Below, one piece after another: positions 34,894 through 46,565 of a stretch of 64,000 nucleotides of DNA. The stretch is from Epiperipatus broadwayi (Eukaryota; Onychophora; Udeonychophora; Euonychophora; Peripatidae), in assembly GCA_028023455.1 (NCBI GenBank), contig JAQFVV010012394.1, forward strand, positions 27,043,053 to 27,107,052, read 5' to 3'. A program made the position numbers and the translations under genes. The number at the start of each line of letters is the position of its first letter. Positions within the stretch are counted from its first letter, which is position 1. The notes below the pieces were generated by a model. It did not search any database. It saw only the letters and a program-made list of their open reading frames with translations, and was not told the DNA's origin.

Positions 34894-35728
34894 ATCTAGA
34901 TTTTTTAGAATTGCTAATATATGAAGTACTTTAGATTCACTACAAAAAGTATAAATATTTAAATGATGTCAATAAACAATCATATTACAGGGATGATGCT
35001 GTTTACTTTGAGATTTTGTTTTTTTATATAATTGAAAATAATGGTCTCCAATATAAGAAGCTGAAAATGATTACAATGCTAATGTTAATTTTTGCAGTTG
35101 AAATATGGAAATAATAGAATTGTTAGCATTGCTTGTTTATTTATTTATGCCAATATAAGTGAGCCTAAAACAATTATGAACTTTTTGTGTAATATTGATT
35201 AGTTTTATTATTGGTAAACACTTAACTATTTAAAGGTGGATTATAACTATCAATGCAATAATTTGATTGGTAAAATATGTGTTTGACGGAGTAAGTGTTA
35301 ATGACATCTTTTTCAAGATGGTTTATCATATTGTAATGTAATGTGAGTATGACACTACTGTATCTATTTTTTGGTGCGTTATTTCACTGTTACCATTCAT
35401 TTAGACTATTCTTTTGTTAATATTTTCATTATATTTGTATATACTGATAATAGTATTGTTGAAATGGTTTCATGTTGTCCATAAATAAAAAGCATTCTAG
35501 AGAAATAATGAAGTAGGATCAAGTAGTCATTAAAAAAGTTTCTTTGAAAGCAATTTTAGTCCATAAACAAGGAGCATTTGGCTTTTTAAGTATATTAGTA
35601 AAAATTTGCAAATACTCAAAATCTTTGAATTTGTTGATATTTTTTTTTACATGAAAACTATGGGATTTCTTGCAATGCTTGATATCATACTAAATGATTA
35701 ATAATTATGTTTACTAAATAAACTTTAT

Positions 35729-35831
35729 GAAATGTTTACTAATGATGATAAACGGGCTCCCTCTTCTGGTAGAATAGTGATGAAAATACCCTTATCACCC
35801 GTAAAAAAAAACTATCTGAAGTAAATATTTC
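35729..35831 (+). ncRNA. Predicted box C/D snoRNA, A-type copy A2
   Basis: The stem GAAATGTTTACT (35729-35740) pairs with AGTAAATATTTC (35820-35831) over 12 positions with one G-U. Box C ATGATGA (35742-35748), D' CTGG (35766-35769), C' GTGATGA (35777-35783), box D CTGA (35816-35819). The guide ACGGGCTCCCTCTT ends at D'. The C'-to-D half holds TTATCACCCGT and an A9 run, so only the D' guide looks usable. Spacing of C' seven nt after D' is normal. Being intronic and unidirectional, it would be processed from the CCT3 intron; no independent promoter was recognised. Confidence 0.75.
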
Positions 35832-37110
35832 ATTTGTAGATTTTTTTAGAAGCGCTATGCAATATACTATTTTATGTTGTACTGCAAAAGCAATTGTGTA
35901 TGTAAATGGAGTTAGTAAGCAATCATATTACATGTGAAATGATGTTTGAGTTTAGATTTACTTTTTTTTAGATAATTGAAAATTAATTAAAGTACTTTAA
36001 TTTTGTCTTTCTGTGGAGAAATTAAAATGCTTCCAAAGCTAATATTCATTTCTTCAATACAAATGTGATATATAGAACTGATATAGTATTATTCATTGCA
36101 CTGTCTGTCATTCTAAAAGAAGTTAATATTATTGTAAACGAAAATGATGACTGTCTTCGTTATTATTGAATTGTCAACTGTTCAAAGATTGATTATAACT
36201 TGCAAAGTAATAATTTGATTAATAAATGTCTGTTGTCAGTCCAAGCGATTGGGTTTAAATGTTAGATGTGTCATGCCTTTCAATAAGGCGAAATTCATTA
36301 CATTCTCAGGTAAATTGTATTCAGCCATTATATTCATAATTTTTTGATTTTTTTTAAAATTTTAATCATTCACAATTATGGTTGTCTGCCATCCATTGAT
36401 AGTAAATGTGCTGCCACTACAATGTTGCAGATGGAACTAGTCATATGGTTTGAGTTCACTGCCATATAGATGTTTTCTTTTTGTGATTGTTTTATGCTTA
36501 AAACGTGTAGTAACGATTGTTTATTTGATACCAATATTTTTATGTATATTTCACAAAGTTAAGCACTTTCAGTAAATATTTATTTTGAATGGAATAGAGA
36601 GTTTTTTAATGTATTCTTTAGCAGAATGTGTTTTACACATAAAACTCCAAGAGAATTAAGATTGCCAGTAGCGTTTTGCTATTTATTGTTTGAAAGTAAA
36701 AATCAGAATTTTCGGTTTTCACTTTATTTTTACTACTTTATTTAATGAAATGAAAGTTAAAATTTGAAACTAATTTGGTTGCTAGAAGCTTACTTCTTCA
36801 CAATGGACATTGTTTTTTCTGACTTTCTGATGATTATTCAGTTCACTTGAAGTCATCCATTACAAAAAGAAATTCCTTGAACTACAGTAAATTATTTTGT
36901 AGCAGTCAAGTTAATTGAAGTTGTTATTAAATGATTGTTTGAGAGCCAGAGACAATTGACTATTTAAATTCATCATTGGAAACTAGAAAATAATCGAAAT
37001 TTGCTTCGGTTTCGTTTACAGGTTTTCATATAATGAATGTGGATTTATTTTGCAACAATTGTCAACAACTATAATAATAAATATCAGTTTTTACTAAGTA
37101 AATTTTATTA

Positions 37111-37194
37111 ATTTAGTGCCCTTTTCTGGTAAGATTTGAAAGAGGTTACTCGTTCTTAAAAAAAAAAAAAATCTTAAGTAAATGTTTTATAGTA
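37111..37194 (+). pseudogene. B-type core, 5' half deleted
   Basis: Box C and the 5' stem are missing (ATTAATTTAGTGCCC joins directly); D is CTTA. Confidence 0.5.
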
Positions 37195-37679
37195 GGCCAT
37201 TTAAAATCGCTAAATAGTTTATCATTTTATAATGTAATAGAAAAATGTTTATTTTGAGTTTATTTACATTCAGTGACTAAGCAATGGTATTGTAGAGTAG
37301 ATGATATTTCTGTTTAGACGATTGAAATAATTAAAATTACTTCTTGAACTTTAATTGTGACTCTGCATGAAAACGTCAAATGTTTGTAATATAAGTGTTC
37401 ACATTTTTAGTATTTAATCCTTAAGTTAATCTAATTGGTACCATTATTAGTTAAACTATCTATACCTTTAATTGATCCGAAGCAATCTTGAATATCATTA
37501 TTGTCAAACACTCAGTTGTTTAAAGATAAATTATAATTCAAAATAATAATTTGATCAATAAAACTTGTTACCAGTACATTGAATTCTATTGTCCTCTTTT
37601 TCAAGAGTGTGAATGATCACTTCCAGTGAGAAACTAAGCAATAAGCCACTATGTAATGCGTTTATTAAATAAACTTTAT

Positions 37680-37745
37680 GAAATGTTTACTAATGATTAA
37701 AATTTGGATCCCTCATCTTACAAAATTGTGTTGAAAGAGACTTTT
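37680..37745 (+). pseudogene. C-type core, 3' half deleted
   Basis: 5' stem and ATGATTA are present; C' is GTGTTGA and the sequence jumps after AAAGAGAC into a distant part of the unit, removing box D. The copy at 40897 has the same break, showing shared descent. Confidence 0.5.
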
Positions 37746-39078
37746 TAATTTATAAAGTACTTTAGATTCACTATAAAAGTATAGATATTTAAATGGTGTC
37801 AATAAACAATCACATTACAGGGATGATGCTGTTTGCTATCAGATTTTTTTTTTTTATACAATTGAAAATGATGGCCTCCAATGTAAGAAACTGAAAATGA
37901 TTACAATGCTAATGTTAACTTTTGCAATTGAAATATGGGAATAATAGAATTATTAGCATTGCTTGTTTATTTATTTATGCCAATTTAATTGAGCCTAAAA
38001 TAATTATGAACTTTTTATGTAATTTTGATTAGTTTCATCATTGGTAAACACTTACTGTTTACAGATGGATTATAACTGTCAATGCAATAATTTGATTGGT
38101 AAAATATGAGTTTGGCGGAGTGACATTTTTTTCAAGATAGTTTATCATATTGTAATGTAATGTGAGTATGAAGCTACTGCATTTATTTTTTGGTGTGTTA
38201 TTCCACCGTTACCATTCATTGTTGTGTTTATCCCATACTAATAAATTTGCTGCAGATATTTGTGATTGATTGTAAGATCTAACTTTATTATCATGTAATT
38301 GTATTTTTTTTCTTTTTTTTACTGATCGAATTTCACTTTCCAGAATGGAGACTGATAGCCCCTGTCTAATCCTCAGTTGGGTTTTTATTATTATTAAAAA
38401 AAATTCATTTTTTTTTGTATAATAAAATTTTTTAATAAAGTAGTTGAACTTACAGTAATAATGATTGTTCATTTCTGTCCTTGAGAGTTTAATATATTTA
38501 TTAAGCGATTTAACTATTACTGTTGATTGTCTTTTTTCTTTTTTTGGAATAAAGCATATAATTTGCTTCATTTTAACAACATATTTCACTTTTAAATCAT
38601 CAAGAGAGTTCATCTTTTCTATATGATTTTGTAATTTAAGCTCATCTGAAATTAACCGTCATCATGCTTAATAGCTTAGGTCCTCAAATGAACATTTTGG
38701 TACTTATTAATTTGGATCTTTGCCAGTGTTTTTTTTTTAGACATTCATTTAGCCTATTCTTTTGTTAATATTCTGATTATATTTGTATATACTGGTAAGA
38801 GTATTGTTTAGACAAAATGGTTTCATGTTGTCCATAAATATAAAGCATCCTAGAGAAATAATGAAGTAGGATCAAGTAATCATTAAAAAAGTTTGTTGTA
38901 AGCAATTTTATTCCATAAGCAAGGGGCATTTGCATTTTTAAATATATTAGTAAAAATTTGGAAATACTCAAAATCTTTGAATTTGATGATAGTTTCTTAC
39001 ATGAAAACTATGGGATTTCTTGCAATGCTTGATGGTATATTAAATAATTAATAATTATGTTTACTAAATAAAGTTTAT

Positions 39079-39180
39079 GAAATGTTTACTAATGATGATA
39101 AATGGACTCCCTCTTCTGGTAGAATAGTGATGAAAATACCCTTATCACCCGTAAAAAAAAATATCTGAAGTAAATATTTC
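39079..39180 (+). ncRNA. Predicted box C/D snoRNA, A-type copy A3
   Basis: The 12-position stem is as in A2. Box C 39092-39098, D' CTGG 39116-39119, C' 39127-39133, D CTGA 39165-39168. The guide is ATGGACTCCCTCTT: one base (G to A) and the flanking base differ from A2, shortening the possible 18S duplex to 10 contiguous pairs. Confidence 0.72.
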
Positions 39181-40307
39181 ATTTGTAGATGTTTTTAGAA
39201 GCGCTAAGCAATATACTATTTTATATTGTACTGCAAAAACAATTGTCTATATAAATGGAGTTAATAAGCAATCATATTTCATGTGAAATGCTGTTTGGTT
39301 TTAGGTTTACCTTTTTAGATAATTAAAAATTCATTAAAGTACTTTAATTTTAGCTTTCTGTAGGAAGATCAAAATTCTTCTGAAGCTAATATTCATTTTT
39401 GCAATACAAATATGAGATATAGAACTGATGGTATTGTTGTTGAACTGTCTATCATTATAAAAGAAGTTAATATTATTGTAAACAAAAATGATGACAGTCT
39501 TCGTTATTATTGAATCGTTAACTGTTGGAAGATTGATTATAACTTGTAAAGTAATAATTTGATTAATAAATGTCTATTGTTAGTCCAAGCGATTGAGTTT
39601 AGATGTTAGATCTGTCTGCTTTCAATGAGGCGAAGATCATTATATTCCAAAGTAAACTGTATTCAGCCATTATATTCATAATTTTTAATTGTTAAAAAAA
39701 ATTTTAAACATTAACAATCATTATTGTCTTCCATGCCTTGATAGTAAATTTGCTGCCACTACAATGTTGTGGAAGAAACTAGTCATATGCTTTGGGTTCA
39801 CTGCCATATAGACATTTTCTTTTTGTGATTGTTTTCTGCATAAAACCTGTAGTAACAATTGTTTATTTGATCCTAATTGTTTTATGTATATTTCACAAAG
39901 TTAAACATTTTCAGTAAATGTTTATTTTTATTACATTATGTGCTGAAATGAAAATTAAATTTTAAAACTAATTTGGTTGCTAGAGGCTTACTTCTTCACA
40001 ATGGACATTGTTTTTTCTGACTTTCTGATGATTATTCAGTTTACTTGAAGTCATCCATTACAAAAAGAAATTTCTTGAACTACAGTAAATTATTTTGTAG
40101 CAGTCAAGTTAATTGAAGTTGTTATTAAATGATTGTTTGAGAGCCAGAGACAGTTGACTTTTTAAGTTCATCATTGGAAACTTGAAAATAATCAAAATTT
40201 GCTTCGGTTTCATTTACAGGTTTTTATATAATAAATATGGATATATTTTGCAACAATTGTCAACAACTCTAATAATAAATATCAGTTTTTACTAAATAAA
40301 TTTTATT

Positions 40308-40406
40308 AAATGTTTACTAGTGAATATAGTTTAGCTCCCTTTTCTGATAAGATTTGAAAGAGTTTACTCATTTTTTAAAAAAAAAAGAATCTTAACTAAA
40401 TGTTTT
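40308..40406 (+). pseudogene. B-type degenerate core
   Basis: Box C is GTGAATA, C' is lost (ATTTGAAAG), D is CTTA and the 3' stem is ACTAAATGTTT. The D'-like motif here is CTGA (TTTCTGATAAG). Confidence 0.5.
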
Positions 40407-40896
40407 AAAGTAGGCCATTTAATATCGCTAAATAATTTATCATTTTATAATGTAATAGAAAAATGTTTATTTTGATTACACGCAGTGACTAAGCAATCAT
40501 ATTGTAGAGTAGATGATATTTCTGTTTAGACAATTGAAATAATTAAAATTGGCCTTTGAACTTTAATCATGACTCTCTGCATGAAAACGGCAAATGCTTA
40601 TAATACAAGTAGTGTTCACATGTTTAGTATTTAATCCTTAAGTTAATCTAATTGGTACCATTATTAGTTAAACTATCTATACCTTTAATTGATCCGAAGC
40701 AATCTTGAATATCATTATTGTCAAACACTCAGTTGTTTAAAGATAAATTGTAATTCAAAATAATAATTTGATCAATAAAACTTGTTACCAGTACATTGAA
40801 TTCTATTGTCCTCTTTTTCAAGAGTGTGGACGATCACTTCCAGAGAGAAACTAAGCAATAAGCCACTATGTAATGCTTTTATTAAATAAACTTTAT

Positions 40897-40962
40897 GAAA
40901 TGTTTACTAATGATTAAAATTTGGATTTCTCATCTTACAAAATTGTGTTGAAAGAGACTTTC
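40897..40962 (+). pseudogene. C-type core, 3' half deleted
   Basis: ATGATTA, GGATTTCTCATC and GTGTTGA, then the same truncation point as the copy at 37680. Confidence 0.5.
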
Positions 40963-42315
40963 TAATTTATAAAGTACTTTAGATTCACTACAAAAGTATA
41001 GATATTTAAATAGTGTCAATAAACAATCATATTACAGGGATGCTGCTGTTTGCTTTCAGATTTTGTTTTTTTATACAATTGAAAATAATGGCCTCCAATG
41101 TAACAAGCTGAAAATGATTACAATGCTAATGTTAATTTTTGCAGTTGAAATATGGGAATAATAGAATTATTGGCATTGCTTGTTTATTTACTTATGTCAA
41201 TTTAAGTGAACTTTAAAGAATTTTGAACTTTTTATGTAATATTGATTAGTTTCATGATTGGTAAACACTTATCTGTTTAGAGATGGATTATAACTTTCGC
41301 AGTAATAATTTGATTGGTAAAATATCAGTTTGACGGACTAAGTGTTAGTGACATCTTTTTCAAGATGGTTTGTTGTATTGTAATGTAATGTGAGTTTGAA
41401 GCTACTGTATCTATTTTTTGGTGTGTTATTTCACTGTTACCATTCATTGTTGTCTTCATCCCATACTATGCTACAGATATTTGTGACTGGTTGCATGATC
41501 GAATTTTATTATCATGTAGTTGTGTTTTTTTCTTTTTTACTGATCAAATTTCACTTTCCAGAATGGAGACAGATAGCCCCTGTCTGATCCTCAGTTGGGT
41601 TTTTATTATTATTTAAAAAAATCAACATTTTATTCATTTTTTTTATATAATATTTTTTAATAATATAGTTTAACTTACAGTAATAATGATTGTTCATTTC
41701 TGCCCTCAAGAATTTAAGATATTTATTGAGTGATTTAATGATTTCCATTGATTGTCTTTTTTTTTTTTTTTTTTTGGAATAAAGCGTATAATTTGTTTCA
41801 TTTTAACATGTTTCACTTTTAAACCTTCAATAGCATTCATATTTTCTATATGGTTTTGTAATTTAAGCTCATCTTAAATTAGCAGTCACCATGCTTAATA
41901 CCTTAGTTTCTCAAATGAAAATGTTGAAACTTATTAACTAGGATCTTTGCCAGTGCTTTTTTTTTTTTTTTACAGGAGGCATTCATTTAGACTATTCTTT
42001 TGTTAATATTTTGATTATATTTGTATATACTGGTAATACTATTGTTTAGATGAAATGTTTCATGTTATCCATTAATAAAAAGCATCCTAGAGAAATAATG
42101 AAGTAGGATGAAGTCATCATTAAAAAGTTAGTTTGAAGGAAATTTTAGTCCATAAACAAGGAGCATTTGGGTTTTTAAATATATTAGTAAAAATTTGGAA
42201 ATACTGAAAATCTTCTTGGAATTTGATGATAGTTTTTTACATGAAAACTATGGGATTTCTTGCAATGCTTGATAGCATATTAAATAATTAATAATGTTTA
42301 TTAAATAAACTTTAT

Positions 42316-42417
42316 GAAATGTTTACTAATGATGATAAACGGGCTCCCTCTTCTGGTAGAATAGTGATGAAAAGATCCTTATCACCCGTAAAAAAAAATA
42401 TCTGAAGTAAATATTTC
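42316..42417 (+). ncRNA. Predicted box C/D snoRNA, A-type copy A4
   Basis: Stem 42316-42327 with 42406-42417; box C ATGATGA 42329-42335; D' CTGG 42353-42356; C' GTGATGA 42364-42370; D CTGA 42402-42405. The guide ACGGGCTCCCTCTT is identical to A2. Small differences lie only in the C'-D half (AAAAGATCC for AAAATACCC, A8 for A9). Confidence 0.75.
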
Positions 42418-43628
42418 ATTTGTAGATTTTTTTAGAAGCACTATGCAATATACTATTTTATATTGCACTGCAAAAGCAATTGTCTATATAAATGGAGTTA
42501 GTAAGCAATCATATTACATGTGAAATGATGTTTGATTTTAGATTTACTTTTTTTTAGATAATTGAAAATTAATTAAAGTACTTTAATTTTGGCTTTCTAT
42601 GGGAAGATTAAAATCTTTGTAAAGCTAGTATTCATTTTTTCAATACAAATATGACTTATGGAATTGATAGTATTAGTCATTGAACTGTTTATTATTATAA
42701 AGGGAAGTTGATATTATTGTAAACAAAAATGATGACTCTTAGTTATTATTGAATCGGTAATTGTTTGAAGATTGATTATACATTGCAAAATAATAAGTTG
42801 ATTAATAAATGTTTGTTGTCAGTCCAAGCGATTGAATTTAAATGTTAGATGTGTCATGCCTTTCAATGAGGCGAAATTCGTTACATTCTCAGGTAAATTG
42901 TATTCAGCCATTATATTCATAATTTTTAATTTCTTGTAAAATTTTAATCATTCACAATCATTGTTGTCTGCTATCCATTGATAGTAAATGTGCTGCCACT
43001 ACGATGTTGCAGAAGGAACTAGTCCTATGGTTTGGGTTCACTGCCATATAGACGTTTTTGTTTTGTGATTGTTTTCTGCATAAAACCTGTAGTAACAGTT
43101 GTTTATTTGATCTCAATATTTTTGTGTATATTTCAAAGTTAAACATTATCAGTAAATGTTTACTTTGAATCAAATACAGATTTTTTTGACTTCTTTAGCA
43201 GAGATTGTGTTTTACACATAACACTTCAAGAGAATTAAGATTTTTGATATGGTTTTGTTATTTTTTGTCTGAAAGTAAAAATCAGAATTTTCGGATTTCA
43301 CTTTATTGTTTACTATATTATATCCTGAAATGAAAGTTAAATTTTGAAAATAATTTAGTTGCTAGAGGCTTATTTTTTCATAGTGGGCATTGTTTTTTCT
43401 CCTCGTAATTTTGACTTTGTGATGATTATTCAGTTATTTTCAAGTCATCCATTAAAAAAAAAAATTTCTTTATCTATAGTAAATTATAATCTTGTAGCAG
43501 TCAAGTTGATTGAAGTAGTTGTCAAATGATTGTTTGAAGGCCAGAGATAATTGGCTGTTTAAGTTTATCACTGGAAACTTCAAAATAATCAAAATTTGCT
43601 TTGGTTTCGTTTCAAGGTTTTTATATAA

Positions 43629-43716
43629 ATGGGGTAATATAGTTTAGCCCCCTTTTCTTGTAGGATTATGTTGTAAGAGGTTAATTACTCTTAAAAAAAA
43701 TCTTATGTAAATGTTT
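43629..43716 (+). pseudogene. B-type core, 5' end deleted
   Basis: The 5' stem and box C are missing (AAATGGGGTAATATAG); C' is ATGTTGT, and the D region is CTTATGTAAATG. Confidence 0.5.
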
Positions 43717-44145
43717 TAGTGTAGGCCATTTAGTATCGGTAAATAGTTTATCATTTTATAATGTAATGGAAATATATGTTTGACGATTGAAAAAATTAAA
43801 ATTATCCTTTGAGCTTTAATCGTGACTTCCTGCAAAAAAACATCAAATGCTTATAATAATAGTGTTCACATTTTTAGTATTTAATCCTTAAGGTAATCTA
43901 ATTGGTACCATTATTATTTAAACTATCTATACCTTTAATTGGCCCCGAGCAATCTTGTATATCATTATTGTCAAACCCATTGTTGTTTAAAGATAAATTA
44001 TAACTCAAAATAATAATTTGATCAATAAAACTTGTTACCAGTACATTGGGTTCTATTGTCATCTTTTTCAAGGATGTGGACTATCACATCCAGAGAGAAA
44101 CTAAGCAATAAGCCGCTATATAATGCTTTTATTAATAAACTTTAT

Positions 44146-44246
44146 GAAATGTATACTAATGATTATAATTTGGATTTCTCATCTTACAAAATTGTGATGA
44201 AAGAGATTGTCACCCTTAAAAAACAACAATCTGAAGTTAATATTGC
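44146..44246 (+). pseudogene. C-type core with intact C' and D
   Basis: GAAATGTATACT stem strand, box C ATGATTA, C' GTGATGA, D CTGA (44231-44234), 3' strand AGTTAATATTGC. Same lesions as the copy at 34793. Confidence 0.5.
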
Positions 44247-45578
44247 ATCTAGATTTTAGAATTGCTAATGTATGAAGTATTTTAGATTCACTACAAAAGT
44301 ACAGATATTTAAATGGTGTCAATAAACAATCATATTACAGGGATGATGCTGTTTGCTTTCAGATTTTGTTTTTTATATAATTGAAAATAATGGTCTCCAA
44401 TATAATAAGCTGAAAAGGATTACAATGCTGTTAAGTTTTGCAGTTGAAATATAGGAATAATAGAATTATTAGCATTGCTTGTTTATTTATTTATGCCAAT
44501 TTAATTGAGCCTAAAACAATTAGGAACCTTTTATGTAATATTGATTAGCTTCATCATTGGTAAACACTTAACTGTTTAAAGATGGAATATAACTGTCAAA
44601 GTAATAATTTGATTAGTAAAATATCAGTTTGACGATTTATCCTATTGTAATGTAATGTGAGTTCGAAGCTACTGTATTTATTTTTTGGTGTGTTATTGCA
44701 CTGTTACCATTTATTGTTGTCTTAATCTGAAACTAATAAATTTGCTGCCGATATTTGTGATTTATTGTAAGATCTAACTTTATTATCATGTAGTTGTGTG
44801 TGTTTTTTTTTTCATGATCAAATTTCACTTTCCAGAATCAAGACAGATAGCCTCTGTCTGATCCTCATTTGGGTTTTTATTATTATTTAAAAAAAAATCA
44901 ACATTTTATTCCTTTTTTTTTTTGTATAATATTTTTAATAAAATAGTTTAACTTAACAGTAATAATGATTGTTCATTCCTACCCTCAAGAGATTAATATA
45001 TTTATTGAGTCATTTAACGATTTCTGTTGACTGTTTTTTTTTGGAATAAAGCATATAATTTGTTTCATTTTAATAACGTTTTACTTTTAAACCCTCAAGA
45101 GAATTTTTATTTTCTATGTAGTTTTGTAATTTAAGCTCAGGTGAAATTAATTATCATCATGCTTAATACCTTAGTTCCTCAAATGAAAATTTTGAAACTT
45201 AGTAACTCTGATCTTTGCTAATGGATTTTTTTTTTTGCAGAAGACATTCATTTAGACTATTTTTTTGTTAATGTTTTGATTATATTTGTATATATTGGTA
45301 ATAGTATTGTTTAGATGCAATGTTTCATATTGTCCATAAATAAAAAGCATCCTAGAGAAATAATGAAGTAGGATCAAGTAATAAAAAAAAGTTTGTTTGA
45401 AAGAAATTTTAGTCCATAAGCAAGGAGCACTTGGCTTTTTAAATATATTAGTAAAAATTTGAAATACTCAAAATCTTTTTTGAATTTGATGATCGTTTCT
45501 TACATGAAAACTATGGGATTTTTTGCAATGTTTGATAGCATATTAAATAATTCATAATGTTAACTAAATAAACTTTAT

Positions 45579-45681
45579 GAAATGTTTACTAATGATGATA
45601 AACGGGCTCCCTCTTCTGCTAGAATAGTGATGAAAAGACCCTTATCACCCGTAAAAAAAAACTATCTGAAGTAAATATTTC
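45579..45681 (+). ncRNA. Predicted box C/D snoRNA, A-type copy A5
   Basis: Stem 45579-45590 with 45670-45681; box C 45592-45598; C' 45627-45633; D CTGA 45666-45669. D' is CTGC (45616-45619), one step further from consensus than its sisters. The guide ACGGGCTCCCTCTT is unchanged. Confidence 0.7.
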
Positions 45682-46565
45682 GTTTGTAGATTTTTTAGAA
45701 GCGCTAAGCAATAGACTGTTTTTTGTTTATATAAATGGAGGCAATCATACTACATATGAAATGTTTGATTTTAGATTTACTTTTTTAGATAATTGAAAAT
45801 TAATTAAAGTACTTTAATTTTGGCTTTCTATGGGAAGATTAAAATCTTTGTAAAGCTAGTATTCATTTTTTCAATACAAATATGAGATGTGGAATTGATA
45901 GTATTAATCATTGAACTGTCTATTATTATAAAGGGAAGTTGATATTGTAAACAAAAATGATGACTGTCTTAGTTATTATTGAATCGGTAACTGTTTGAAG
46001 ATTGATTATACATTGCAAAGTAATAAGTTGATTAATAAATGTCTATTGTCAATCTAAGCGATTGAGTTTAAATGTTAGATGTGTCATTGCTTTCAATGAG
46101 GTGTAGATCATTACATTCCAAGGTAAACGGTATTCAGCCATTATATTCATAATTTTTAATTTGTTTTCAAATTCTACTTTTTAAGAATCATTGTTGTCTT
46201 CCATCCACTGATAATAAATTTGCTGCCACTATAGTGTTGCAGAAGCAACTAGTCAGATGGTTTTGGTTCACTGCCATATAGACGTTTTTTTTTTTTTTGT
46301 GATTGTTTTTTGCATAAAACTTGTAGTAATAATTGTTTATTAGATCTCAATACTTTTGTGTATATTTCACAAAGTTAAACATTTTCAGTAAATCTTTATT
46401 TTGAATCAAATACAGAATTTTTTTTTGTCTACTTTAGCAGAATGTGTTTTACATATAAAACTTCAAGAGAATTAAGATTTTTGATAGGGTTTTGTTATTT
46501 ATTGTCTGAAAGTAAAAATTCAGAATTTCCGGGTTTCACTTTATTTTTATTACATTATATCCTGA

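Noticed and set aside
36120-36200. Second possible C/D RNA: AAAATGATGACTGTCTTCG, recurring in array units
   Set aside because: A box C-like string is present, but there is no CTGA followed by sequence complementary to the 5' flank.
36825-36860. Recurring TTTCTGATGATTATTCAGT as a snoRNA box C
   Set aside because: It occurs in B segments without box D or a closing stem; more likely a relic of a very old core.
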